Below are positions 1 to 8,996 of a stretch of DNA of 21,359 bases, piece after piece. The notes beneath the pieces were generated by a model. That model was not told the DNA's origin. It worked only from the letters and a program-made list of their open reading frames with translations, and did no database searches. The number at the start of each line of letters is the position of its first letter. Position 1 is the stretch's first letter. Position numbers and translations under genes: made by a program. This DNA comes from Nocardioides sp. (GTDB taxonomy: Bacteria; Actinomycetota; Actinomycetes; Propionibacteriales; Nocardioidaceae), in NCBI GenBank assembly GCA_021166815.1, contig JAJPEO010000254.1:1-21359 (forward strand), read 5' to 3'.

Positions 1-24
1 GCCCGGGCCATCGGCATGTGCGCG

Positions 25-846
25 TCAGCCCTTCCGGCCGTCCGACCACTCGAGCGTGACCTCGTACTTCCCGCACGTCCCGGAGTAGTGGCACGCCTTG
101 GCGGCCCCCTGACCCGGCCCCTGCGCGTAGCCGTACGCACCCCGCTCCTCCTCCGGCGGCATCGCCACGTCGACGCTGTCGGGGTAGTCGAGCCGCCACT
201 CCACGGCCTCGCTGGTCATCCGCACCAGACGGCCGTCGGCGTCGATCCAGAGGTCGTACGCGGGCCGCAGCGGGTTGAGCGCCCCGTCCGGGGGCAGGCC
301 GGTGGTGCGGACGTGGACGAGCCCCTCGCCGTCGACCTCCTCCACGACCGGCTCGAGCCAGTCGTCGTCGGTCTCGAGCCCGTCGAGGCGCACCGCAACG
401 TCCTGGCGCGGGATGTGCCACGTCAGCAGGGCCGTCATCGGGAAGTCAGGCTCGGAGCAGGTCCAAGGCGTGTCGTCGTACTCCGCGACGCCGTAGCTCA
501 TCGCCAGCGCCTGCTGGACCAGCGGGCGAGTCGCCTCGTCGAAGCAGACCTCGCCGTCGCCGATGATCATCGTCGCCGGGTCGTCCCCACCGGTCGGGTC
601 GGGCCGCTCGGCCCGCATGGTGTCGCCGTCGTGGATGAACGTGGAGCTCGCGTCCTCGGCGCCGTCCACGAGGTACTCGACGACGTAGGGCTCGTCGAGG
701 CCCTGCCGGATGGAGTAGAGGATCCCCGACGGCGACCGCGCGGACAGTTGCTCGAGACGCTCCTTCGGGCTGGGCTCGTCAGCGGTGGACGTCGTGCCGC
801 AGCCTGCGACCGCCAGCAGCGGAACCACCATGAGCACCCGGATCAT
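25..846 (-). CDS. Predicted lipoprotein of unknown function
   Basis: A 273-residue protein with a short hydrophobic N-terminus and a lipobox (LAVAGC, Cys16). It should therefore be exported, acylated on Cys16 and held on the outer face of the membrane. The remainder is acidic and beta-rich, with four later cysteines, including a pair near the C-terminus (ACHYSGTC). I recognise no named domain; the size and repeated short strands recall LolA/LppX-like lipoproteins, but that is only an impression. The ATG is preceded by no Shine-Dalgarno sequence; a TAGCAT hexamer lies 6 bases upstream, which suggests a leaderless mRNA. The gene follows hspR by 20 bases on the same strand and may also receive read-through from the chaperone operon. 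The reading is secure, the function unknown. Confidence 0.85.
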   Translation of the reverse strand: MIRVLMVVPLLAVAGCGTTSTADEPSPKERLEQLSARSPSGILYSIRQGLDEPYVVEYLVDGAEDASSTFIHDGDTMRAERPDPTGGDDPATMIIGDGEVCFDEATRPLVQQALAMSYGVAEYDDTPWTCSEPDFPMTALLTWHIPRQDVAVRLDGLETDDDWLEPVVEEVDGEGLVHVRTTGLPPDGALNPLRPAYDLWIDADGRLVRMTSEAVEWRLDYPDSVDVAMPPEEERGAYGYAQGPGQGAAKACHYSGTCGKYEVTLEWSDGRKG

Positions 847-852
847 CCCGGA

Positions 853-858
853 ATGCTA
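853..858 (-). promoter_or_regulatory. Probable -10 element of the lipoprotein gene
   Basis: Minus-strand TAGCAT (a TANNNT hexamer) lies 6 bases before the ATG, so transcription would start at or next to the start codon. There is no Shine-Dalgarno sequence. It lies between the hspR stop and the lipoprotein start. Confidence 0.5.
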
Positions 859-866
859 GTGGCTGG

Positions 867-1280
867 TCAGTGCCCGCGTCTCCAGACGACGAGCGACTGC
901 GCCATCGCGCTGTGCAGCACCGGAAGGCGGTCGGAGGAGGACGCGGGCCGGCCCATCGCCTGGCGCAGCGCCTCCCGCGTGGCCTCGAGCTCGGCGATCA
1001 GCTCGGCGTTGCGGGCCTGCAGCGCGTCGACGCGCTGCTCGAGCTGCAGGATGCGGCGTACTCCCTCGATGCCGATCCCCGACGCGGTGAGGTCGGCGAT
1101 CTGGCGCAGCAGCTCCAGGTCGCGGTGGGAGTAGCGCCGTCCCCCACCACCGGTGCGGCCCGGGGTGATCAGGCCCATCCGCTCGTAGGCGCGCAGGGTC
1201 TGCGGGTGCAGCCCGGTGAGCTCGGCGGCGACGGAGATGACGTAGACGGCCGCGTCGGGGGGCGGGACGGCGAAGCTCAT
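867..1280 (-). CDS. hspR: HspR, MerR-family heat-shock repressor
   Basis: A 137-residue MerR-type regulator. Residues 13-50 form the winged helix-turn-helix (VAAELTGLHPQTLRAYERMG, then GGRRYSHRDL), followed by a helical part to about residue 75 and a coiled coil at about 76-110. HspR binds HAIR inverted repeats and represses the dnaK operon, with DnaK acting as co-repressor in Streptomyces; this is family knowledge. The position as last gene of dnaK-grpE-dnaJ-hspR and the HAIR site upstream of dnaK support the identity. The ATG overlaps the dnaJ stop codon by one base (TGATG), and a GAGGAGG ribosome-binding site lies inside the dnaJ end, so the two are translationally coupled. Confidence 0.96.
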   Translation of the reverse strand: MSFAVPPPDAAVYVISVAAELTGLHPQTLRAYERMGLITPGRTGGGGRRYSHRDLELLRQIADLTASGIGIEGVRRILQLEQRVDALQARNAELIAELEATREALRQAMGRPASSSDRLPVLHSAMAQSLVVWRRGH

Positions 1281-2470
1281 CACGCCTCCTCGAAGAGGTT
1301 GGCCCGCAACGGCTTGCCGGCCGTGGCAGCACGATAGGCCTCGAGCGCCTCGCGCGCGGTCGGGTCGAGGCTGGCGGGCACCGCCACCTCGATGGTGGCG
1401 AGCAGGTCGCCCCTGGTGCCGTCCTTGCGGGTGGCGCCCTTGCCGCGCACGCGGAAGGTGCGGCCGTTGGGGGTGCCGGCGGGGATCTTGAGGGTCACCG
1501 GGGCACCACCGAGCGTCGGGATCTTGACCTCGGCGCCGAGTGCCGCCTCGTCGAAGGAGACCGGAACGTCGATGGTGAGGTTGTCGCCCTTGCGGCCGAA
1601 CACGCGGTGGGGGCTGACCTTGACCGTGACGAACAGGTCCCCGGCCGGCCCGCCGCTCTCGCCGGGTGCGCCCTTGCCCTTGAGGCGGATCTTCTGTCCG
1701 TCCTTGACCCCGGCGGGGATGCGCGCCTGGATCGAGCGGGTGGAGGTGCCACGGCCACTGCCGTGGCAGGTCGGGCAGGCCTGGTCGTAGACCAGCTGCC
1801 GTCCGCGGCAGCGCGGGCAGGTCTCGTTCATCGAGAACGCACCGCCGACGCCGGCGACGACGTAGCCGGCGCCCTCGCACTCGGGGCAGATGTGGGGCTT
1901 GGTGCCCGGCTTGCCGCCGGTGCCCTGGCAGGTCGCGCACGCGGCGTCGGAGGACAGCCGCAGCGAGATCGTGACGCCGTCGAGGGCGTCGGTGAAGCCG
2001 ATGGTCGCCGTCGTCTCCACGTCGGCGCCGCGGCGTGCCCGCGGCTGGTGGGTACGCCGCCCGCCGCCACCGAACAGGTCGCCGAACATGTCGCCGAAGC
2101 CACCGCCGCCACTGCCGGAGCTGCGGAGCAGGTCGTCGAGGTTGAAGCCGCCCGCGCCGCCACCGCCGCCGAAGCCACCGGGGAAGCCCCCGCCCATGCC
2201 CGGGCCGAACCCACCGGACGCGGCGACCGAGCGGAACTCGTCGTACTTCTTGCGCTTCTCGGCGTCACCCACGACGTCGTAGGCCTCGGCGACCGCCTTG
2301 AAGCGCTCGTGCTTGGCGGCGTCGTCGGGGTGGGAGTCAGGGTGGTTGTCGCGCGCGAGCTTGCGGTAGGCCTTCTTGATGTCGGCCTGGCTCGCGTCCT
2401 TGGCCACGCCCAGGACCTTGTAGAAGTCCTTGGTCGCCCAGTCGTTGCGGAAGCCGGTCTCGTCAGCCAT
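1280..2470 (-). CDS. dnaJ: Chaperone DnaJ (Hsp40 co-chaperone)
   Basis: A 396-residue type I DnaJ. The J-domain spans about residues 14-80 with the HPD triad at 43-45, which stimulates DnaK ATPase. A Gly/Phe-rich linker runs from about 86 to 137. The zinc-binding region has four cysteine repeats at 178-185 (CATCQGTG), 195-202 (CPECEGAG), 218-225 (CPRCRGRQ) and 232-239 (CPTCHGSG). The C-terminal substrate-binding domains follow. The third repeat keeps both cysteines but lacks the usual final glycine. The start has a strong ribosome-binding site (AGGGAGG) 7 bases upstream. Unlike the other joints of the operon, it is separated from grpE by 93 bases holding a large hairpin. Linkage to hspR marks it as the operon copy, often called DnaJ1. 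Confidence 0.97.
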   Translation of the reverse strand: MADETGFRNDWATKDFYKVLGVAKDASQADIKKAYRKLARDNHPDSHPDDAAKHERFKAVAEAYDVVGDAEKRKKYDEFRSVAASGGFGPGMGGGFPGGFGGGGGAGGFNLDDLLRSSGSGGGGFGDMFGDLFGGGGRRTHQPRARRGADVETTATIGFTDALDGVTISLRLSSDAACATCQGTGGKPGTKPHICPECEGAGYVVAGVGGAFSMNETCPRCRGRQLVYDQACPTCHGSGRGTSTRSIQARIPAGVKDGQKIRLKGKGAPGESGGPAGDLFVTVKVSPHRVFGRKGDNLTIDVPVSFDEAALGAEVKIPTLGGAPVTLKIPAGTPNGRTFRVRGKGATRKDGTRGDLLATIEVAVPASLDPTAREALEAYRAATAGKPLRANLFEEA

Positions 2471-2511
2471 GCGTCAACCTCCCTTCGAGAATCTGGTGGG
2501 TGCTCCGCCTT

Positions 2512-2555
2512 GCGTCATGCGAACCCGCACCCATGGGTGCGGATCCGCATGACGC
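2512..2555 (-). repeat. 44-base near-perfect palindrome between grpE and dnaJ
   Basis: Two 22-base arms meet at 2533/2534. Twenty positions are Watson-Crick pairs. The other two (2522/2545 and 2524/2543) are A/C or C/A on the plus strand but become G-U wobbles in minus-strand RNA, so the grpE-dnaJ transcript can form an unbroken stem of about 20 pairs around a small loop. It starts 8 bases after the grpE stop. No U-tract follows, so it does not look like a classical terminator. It may be a partial terminator, an RNA processing or stability element, or a copy of a dispersed palindromic repeat. Confidence 0.75.
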
Positions 2556-2563
2556 GTACGGGG

Positions 2564-3189
2564 TCAGTCGTCTGCCGGGTCGACGACCAGCACCTGGGCG
2601 GCCCGGATCACCCGGTCGCCCAGCCGGTAGCCGGCCTTGGCGATGTGCTTGCACGTCGTGACCTGGACGTCCGGGTCGGTGCCCATGTGGCTCAGGGCGT
2701 CGTGCAGGTTGGGGTCGAACACGTCGCCCGGCTCGCCGAAGCGGACGAGGCCGGACTGCCCGACCGCGTTGGTGAGCTGGTCGGCGACCGCGTGGAACCC
2801 GGGGTCGTCCTCGCCCGCCTCCTTGGCCCGGTCGATCGTGTCGAGCACGTCGACGATCGGGGTCAGGGCCTTCCAGGTGGCGTTCTCGGCCACGACCTGA
2901 CGGTCGCGCTCGACGCGGCGCTTGTAGTTGAGGAACTCCGCCTGCAGCCGCTGCAGGTCGGAGGTGCGCTCCGCGAGCTGCTCCTCCAGCGACGGACCGG
3001 CCTCGACGTCGGCGACGTCGACCGGCTCGACGGGAGCGCCTTCCTCGACCATGTCGGAGACACCCGAGGTGTCCTCCGGGCCGGGCTCGTCGGCGGTCGG
3101 CGAGTGGTGGGGAGACCCCTGCTGGGCAGGGGCCTCCACCTCCGTCTCGTTGACCATCTGGGAGGCCTGGTCTCCGAAGGACTCATCGG

Positions 3190-3193
<4 letters not shown>
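2564..3193 (-). CDS. grpE: Nucleotide exchange factor GrpE
   Basis: A 209-residue GrpE. The first 65 residues are acidic and probably disordered. A long coiled coil follows ([20 protein letters not shown] onward), then the C-terminal beta domain with the GrpE signature ending in [21 protein letters not shown]. GrpE releases ADP from DnaK and also acts as a thermosensor in the family. The start is GTG at 3193, overlapping the dnaK stop by four bases (GTGA); the nearby ATG at 3186 is out of frame. This tight junction implies coupled DnaK and GrpE synthesis. Confidence 0.97.
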
Positions 3194-5043
<1,850 letters not shown>

Positions 5044-5117
5044 GGTTTCCTCCTGGTGCTGGCCCGGGGTCCGGGCGCTGGTTTGGTGCTTGGATGTCTG
5101 GGAAGCGTCTCAACAGA

Positions 5118-5138
5118 CTTGAGCCGCTTGCGCTCAAC
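5118..5138 (-). promoter_or_regulatory. HAIR element, HspR operator
   Basis: CTTGAGC, a 7-base spacer, then GCTCAAC. This fits the known HspR-associated inverted repeat CTTGAGT-N7-ACTCAAG, with the outer six bases of the left arm exact and one symmetric T-to-C/A-to-G change. It lies 75-95 bases upstream of the dnaK start, and hspR is the last gene of the same operon, so the circuit is probably autoregulated. Confidence 0.9.
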
Positions 5139-5150
5139 TCTACGCACCCG

Positions 5151-5180
5151 GTTCAACGCACCGACACCGGGTCTATTCCC
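5151..5180 (-). promoter_or_regulatory. Possible SigH/SigR-type promoter of dnaK
   Basis: On the minus strand GGGAATA (5180-5174) is followed 15 bases later by CGTT (5158-5155). Heat and disulfide-stress sigma factors of the SigH/SigR group use GGGAAT/C and CGTT boxes with slightly longer spacing, so the match is good in sequence but one or two bases short in spacing. A housekeeping-like TAGAGT (5142-5137) overlaps the edge of the HAIR element and is an alternative -10. Both would place HspR on or just after the start site. Confidence 0.4.
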
Positions 5181-5194
5181 GGGGACACCGCACT

Positions 5195-5263
5195 CGGGGT
5201 AGTTCGGGACACGGCGGTGGTTTGAGGCGACCGAAACCCACCGGGGTGTCCCTGACTACCCCG
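5195..5263. repeat. Long imperfect palindrome between dnaK promoter and GNAT gene
   Basis: The arms 5195-5223 and 5234-5263 enclose a 10-base loop. There are about 25 Watson-Crick pairs, in blocks of 9, 7, 6 and 3, separated by a two-position internal mismatch (one position G-T), a G-G double mismatch and one bulged C at 5237. It begins 10 bases after the stop of the GNAT gene, so it may end the five-gene redox operon before the dnaK promoter. There is no U-run. It could equally be a dispersed palindromic repeat. Confidence 0.7.
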
Positions 5264-5273
5264 AAAGACAGCC

Positions 5274-6059
5274 TCAGCGCGTCCAGACGTACGGGGTCGT
5301 CGTGGTCACGGCCACGAGGCCGCTGCGCTCGAGGATCGGGCGCGACATCGCCGTGCAGTCGGAGTGCATGAACTCGATCCCCCGGTCGAGGGCCGACCGG
5401 GCGCGGGCGCTGACGAGGGCGCGGTAGATGCCGCGACCGCGCCAGCCGGGGTCGGTGCAGCCGCCCCACAGGCCGGCGAACGGGGTGCCGCGCACGGGCT
5501 GGAGGCGACCTGCAGAGACGACCCGGCCCTCGGCCTCGGCGATCCAGTACTCGTTCTCGCCCAGCAGGATCTCCTCGAGCACGGACGCAGCCGTCGGACC
5601 GCGGTGGCTGAACACGGAGTCCTGCAGCGCCACCATCCGCTCGACGTCGACGCGCGTGTCGTGGCCGTCGCCGATGCGGCGTACGACGACGCCCTCGGGC
5701 AGGTCGACGTCGACGGCGAGCAGGCGGGCCTCGCCCAGCATCACCGTCTCGACCTCCTCCCCCACCAGGCCGTGGGCCGCGAGGCGCTCGGGGAGGTCGG
5801 CGGGAGCGTCGTGCCCCCGCGTCTTCCACTCGAAGGTCCGCACCGACGTGGCGTCGCGGAAGTGGGCCACGGTCTCGGCGATGAGCCGGTCCAGCTCGGC
5901 ACCGACCAGGCCGCCCAGTGTGCGGTAGGTGACGAAACCGCCGTGGGAGAACTCCGCCCACACCACCGGCCCGTGGCGCTCGACGGCGTGGGCACCCGCC
6001 AGCTCGCCCTCCTCGCGCAGGTGGGCGTCGTACGCGGCGAGGAGCTGTTCCTTGGTCAC
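5274..6059 (-). CDS. GNAT-family N-acetyltransferase
   Basis: A 261-residue protein whose C-terminal half (about 122-261) is a GNAT domain. The acetyl-CoA pyrophosphate-binding motif is at 205-215 (GWRGRGIYRAL), after the typical beta-strand GLWGGCTDP. It would transfer an acetyl group from acetyl-CoA to an amine; the substrate cannot be told. The first 120 residues have no motif I recognise and may be a degenerate second GNAT-like domain. The GTG start overlaps the stop of the upstream ABC1 kinase gene by four bases (GTGA), with an AAGGA ribosome-binding site 8 bases before it. It is the last gene of the five-gene operon. Confidence 0.92.
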   Translation of the reverse strand: MTKEQLLAAYDAHLREEGELAGAHAVERHGPVVWAEFSHGGFVTYRTLGGLVGAELDRLIAETVAHFRDATSVRTFEWKTRGHDAPADLPERLAAHGLVGEEVETVMLGEARLLAVDVDLPEGVVVRRIGDGHDTRVDVERMVALQDSVFSHRGPTAASVLEEILLGENEYWIAEAEGRVVSAGRLQPVRGTPFAGLWGGCTDPGWRGRGIYRALVSARARSALDRGIEFMHSDCTAMSRPILERSGLVAVTTTTPYVWTR

Positions 6060-7756
6060 AGCACGTCCTTCCTCGCTGACGTGTCGCGCTGCGTCCGGGC
6101 GACCTTGCGGTCGGTCGTGATGATCCAGATGGTGAGGGCGACGCCCGCGCAGACCGCGAAGACGAAGAAGAACAGCGCGACCACCGGCAGCCCGAGCACC
6201 TCGGTGTCACTCGGCACGCGCGCCAGCAGCGCCGCGCCGAGGATGGTGGCCGCGATGATGATCCCGAGCGTGATGCGGTTGGCCACGCGCTGGAGCACGG
6301 TGTGCAGGCGCTCCTCGTCGATCGCGTGCACCTGGAGGTGGAACTCGCCCTCGGCGAGGTTCTCCATGATGCGGTTGGCCCGCTTGGGCAGCATCGCGGT
6401 GAACTCCTTGGCCTCCACCGCGGCCGCCATCAGCCCGCCCGGGCTCACGCGCAGGCCGCCGGCCATCATCTGCCCCACGTTGTCCCGCAACGCGTCGGCC
6501 GGGGAGAAGTCCGGGTCGAGGTGGAGCGTGGCCTCGTCGAGGTTGAGCAGCGCCTTGCCCACCATGGACATCTCCGCCGGCGGGCGCAGGCCGTGGGCGG
6601 CGGAGAGCCGGCTGAGCTCGACCAGCACCGAGCCGGCCTGGAGGTCGCTGCCCGCGTTGATGGCCTCGGAGACGAGGTGGGACACGTCGTCGCGGAAGGC
6701 AGCCGCGTCGTAGTCGGGCAGGGGGTGGCCCATGGCCGCCAGGGTCCGGGCCGCCTCCTCGCCGTCGCCGTCGCTGATCGCGAGCAGCAGCTTGAGCACT
6801 GAGTCCTGCAGACGCGGCGGCACGGTCACGACCATGCCGAAGTCGATGAGCGCCAGCCGGCCGTCGTCGGTGAGCAGGAGGTTGCCCGGGTGGGGGTCGG
6901 CGTGCAGGAGCCCCTTGTCGAGCATCATCGTGAGGTAGAAGGAGAACAGCTGCTCCACGATCGGGCGCGAGTCGACGTCGAGCATCCCCAGCTTGCCGAC
7001 GTCGGTGACCTTGCGACCCTCGACGTGGTCCATCGTGAGGACGCGGCCGGTCGTGTGCGTCATCACCGGCTCGGGCACGAGGAGCAGGTCGTACGGCTCG
7101 CTGAGCTCGATGAACTTCGCGAGGTTGCGGGCCTCGCGGCGGTAGTCGAGCTCCCCGGCGAGCGAGCGGCCGAACTGGGCGACCAGCTTGCCGAGGCCGT
7201 AGCGGCGCCCGGCGTCGGTGCGCTTGTCGGCGGCGGCGGCGAGCTTGCCGAGCATCTCCATGTCGGAGCGCACGGCATCGCGCACCCCCGGCCGCTGGAC
7301 CTTGACGACGACCTCGCGGCCGGTCGGCAAGGTGGCCCGGTGGACCTGGCCGAGGGACGCGGCGGCGACGGGCGTCTCGTCGAAGTCGAGGAAGAGGTGG
7401 CGCAGCTCGCCGCCCAGCTCCTCCTCCACGATCCGGCGTACGTCCTCGAACGGGAACGGCTCGACCTCGTCCTGCAGCCGCGCCAGCGCGGAGGTGTACG
7501 CCGCCGGCAGCAGGTCGTAGCGCGTCGAGAGCAGCTGGCCGAGCTTGACGAAGGTCGGCCCCATCGCCTCGAGGTCGCGGGTGAGCTGCTCGGCCTTGCC
7601 CTCGTCTCCCAGCGGCCCCTCCTCGTCACCGAAGGTGAACTGGTCGAGGCCGGCGTCGGCGAGCAGGTCGGAGCGACCGTGGCGCCACGCCAGGCGTGCC
7701 AGGTCGCGGTAGCGGACGGAGCTCGTGCTCGCGGCGTCGGTGCCCGTGTCGGTCAC
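6056..7756 (-). CDS. ABC1/UbiB-family atypical kinase, membrane anchored
   Basis: A 566-residue member of the ABC1/ADCK/UbiB family. It has the family KxGQ motif (KLGQ, 71-74), the Ala-rich loop AAASLGQVHRA (131-141) replacing the usual glycine loop, the probable ATP-contacting lysine K152, the catalytic HADPHPGN at 285-292 and the DFGM metal-binding motif at 305-308. Two hydrophobic segments at about 490-540 are probable C-terminal membrane helices. UbiB proteins support quinone biosynthesis by ATPase or kinase activity; actinomycetes generally use menaquinone, so the client here is unknown. The GTG start overlaps the CDGSH gene stop by four bases, with a GGGAGG ribosome-binding site. Family assignment is firm, the role uncertain. 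Confidence 0.95.
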   Translation of the reverse strand: MTDTGTDAASTSSVRYRDLARLAWRHGRSDLLADAGLDQFTFGDEEGPLGDEGKAEQLTRDLEAMGPTFVKLGQLLSTRYDLLPAAYTSALARLQDEVEPFPFEDVRRIVEEELGGELRHLFLDFDETPVAAASLGQVHRATLPTGREVVVKVQRPGVRDAVRSDMEMLGKLAAAADKRTDAGRRYGLGKLVAQFGRSLAGELDYRREARNLAKFIELSEPYDLLLVPEPVMTHTTGRVLTMDHVEGRKVTDVGKLGMLDVDSRPIVEQLFSFYLTMMLDKGLLHADPHPGNLLLTDDGRLALIDFGMVVTVPPRLQDSVLKLLLAISDGDGEEAARTLAAMGHPLPDYDAAAFRDDVSHLVSEAINAGSDLQAGSVLVELSRLSAAHGLRPPAEMSMVGKALLNLDEATLHLDPDFSPADALRDNVGQMMAGGLRVSPGGLMAAAVEAKEFTAMLPKRANRIMENLAEGEFHLQVHAIDEERLHTVLQRVANRITLGIIIAATILGAALLARVPSDTEVLGLPVVALFFFVFAVCAGVALTIWIITTDRKVARTQRDTSARKDVL

Positions 7757-7974
7757 TGCTTGGCCTCCCTGTTGATGCGTGCCCGGGCGGCCGCCCGGTG
7801 CGTGCCGTCACACCATGGCATCCGCTGCGACATGTCGCACCTGCACAACGCCACGACGGCGCGCGTGACCGGGTGCGCGACCCCGTCCTCGTCCACCACC
7901 TCGTCGGCGCCGCGGACCAGGATCGGCCCGTCGGGGCACGGCGTGAGGCGGACCGACTTCGTCCGCTCGGTCAC
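7753..7974 (-). CDS. CDGSH-type iron-sulfur protein
   Basis: A 73-residue protein with one CDGSH motif: Cys44, Cys46, Ser49, Pro53, Cys55, Asp56, Gly57, Thr58 and His59 fit C-x-C-x2-(S/T)-x3-P-x-C-D-G-(S/T)-H. The three cysteines and the histidine should bind a redox-active, pH-sensitive 2Fe-2S cluster, as in mitoNEET-like proteins. It has no membrane segment, so it is probably cytosolic. The GTG start overlaps the stop of the haem-oxygenase-like gene by four bases, with an AGGAGG site upstream. Lying between an iron-dependent redox enzyme and a UbiB-type kinase, it may be the electron donor or cluster carrier for the operon; that is inference. Confidence 0.95.
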   Translation of the reverse strand: MTERTKSVRLTPCPDGPILVRGADEVVDEDGVAHPVTRAVVALCRCDMSQRMPWCDGTHRAAARARINREAKQ

Positions 7975-8996
7975 GACGCCTCCTGGGCCGCCGGCGCGAG
8001 CAGGCTGCTGCGGTCGGCCTGCCAGGCCTCGACGACGGGCGCGGCGGCGGCGTCCTCCACGACCAGGCAGCTCGCCGCTCCCAGCAGTACGAGCTCCTCC
8101 TGGTCCGGGTCCGCCTCGACCACGGCCTCGCAGACGTCGCGGAAGACCAGCTGCTCGTGGACGGCGTCGGCCTCGACGTGCTCGTCGAAGTAGTCGCGCA
8201 CGCGCTGGTCGAGCCCGAGCCGCTCGGCCCCGTTCGACGCCCGCTGGCTGGGCGCCGAGCTGGTCGCCTCGAAGGCGCCGTAGTGGCCGACCGATGCGGC
8301 CACGAGGTCGCGGCGCAGGGCGAAGAGGTGCATCACGTTGACGATCACCAGGGTCGTGGCAGGCAGGACGTCGACGTACGCGCCCGGGGTGGGATCGAGC
8401 CCGCAGGCCTCCATCGCCTCGGCGAACAGCAGGCTGTGGCGCCGGTCCGGCCGGCCCGCGCCGTACTCGTCGTAGACCAGCTCGGCCATCGCCACCTGTG
8501 CGCGCCCGGGCAGGCGCGGCATCGCGAAGACCTGCGGATCGGTCTCGCGCAGGTTGTAGATGCTGCGGTGCACCAGGTGCTCGGCGAACTGCTCGGCGGT
8601 GGCCTCACGCTGGAGCAGGGTCGAGGTGCCGGCCCCGTCGAAGCTGTCGACCATCGTGAACAGCCGCTCGGCGAGCCCCGGCCCGCCGTCCTCGGCGCGG
8701 GCGGCCTCCACCACGTCGGCGGTGCGTTCCCTCAGGTCCGCCAGCAGCAGGTCCTCGAGCCCACGCCGCAGTGCGATGAGCGCGGGATCCCACTCCAGGG
8801 CGGCGGCACCGCCGTCGAAGTCGTCGTAGTGCAGCTGGTGGAGCATCCAGAGAGCGAGCTGCACGTCGTCGTCCTCGAGGACCCCCGAAGCGTCTTCGGG
8901 GTCCGGCAGGTCGAGCGCAGGCAGGTCGCGGACGGCGCCCCTCAGCACCTCGGCCACCGCCGTGCTGATCGGGCCACGCGGCATCGGCACCCTCAT
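7971..8996 (-). CDS. Iron-containing redox enzyme, haem-oxygenase-like fold
   Basis: A 341-residue, mostly helical protein that resembles the iron-containing redox enzyme family (Haem_oxygenas_2 type), related to haem-oxygenase-like diiron oxidases. Candidate metal ligands lie in VYDEYG at 174-179 with His187, His238 with Glu243 (GHYGAFEATSS), and DEHVEADAVH at 271-280. The N-terminal QLHYDDFDG stretch (54-62) and EWDP (68-71) are also typical of the family as I recall it. Members oxidise small organic substrates with O2; the substrate here is unknown. The ATG at 8996 overlaps the methyltransferase stop (ATGA) and has a GGAGGAG ribosome-binding site. An upstream in-frame extension lies inside the methyltransferase gene and is rejected. 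Confidence 0.88.
   Translation of the reverse strand: MRVPMPRGPISTAVAEVLRGAVRDLPALDLPDPEDASGVLEDDDVQLALWMLHQLHYDDFDGGAAALEWDPALIALRRGLEDLLLADLRERTADVVEAARAEDGGPGLAERLFTMVDSFDGAGTSTLLQREATAEQFAEHLVHRSIYNLRETDPQVFAMPRLPGRAQVAMAELVYDEYGAGRPDRRHSLLFAEAMEACGLDPTPGAYVDVLPATTLVIVNVMHLFALRRDLVAASVGHYGAFEATSSAPSQRASNGAERLGLDQRVRDYFDEHVEADAVHEQLVFRDVCEAVVEADPDQEELVLLGAASCLVVEDAAAAPVVEAWQADRSSLLAPAAQEAS

Noticed and set aside
5147..5157. GTTCAAC as a possible third KstR-like or HAIR half-site near dnaK
   Set aside because: It lacks the AACnnGTT arrangement and a matching second arm; it is better explained as part of the SigH-like CGTT region.
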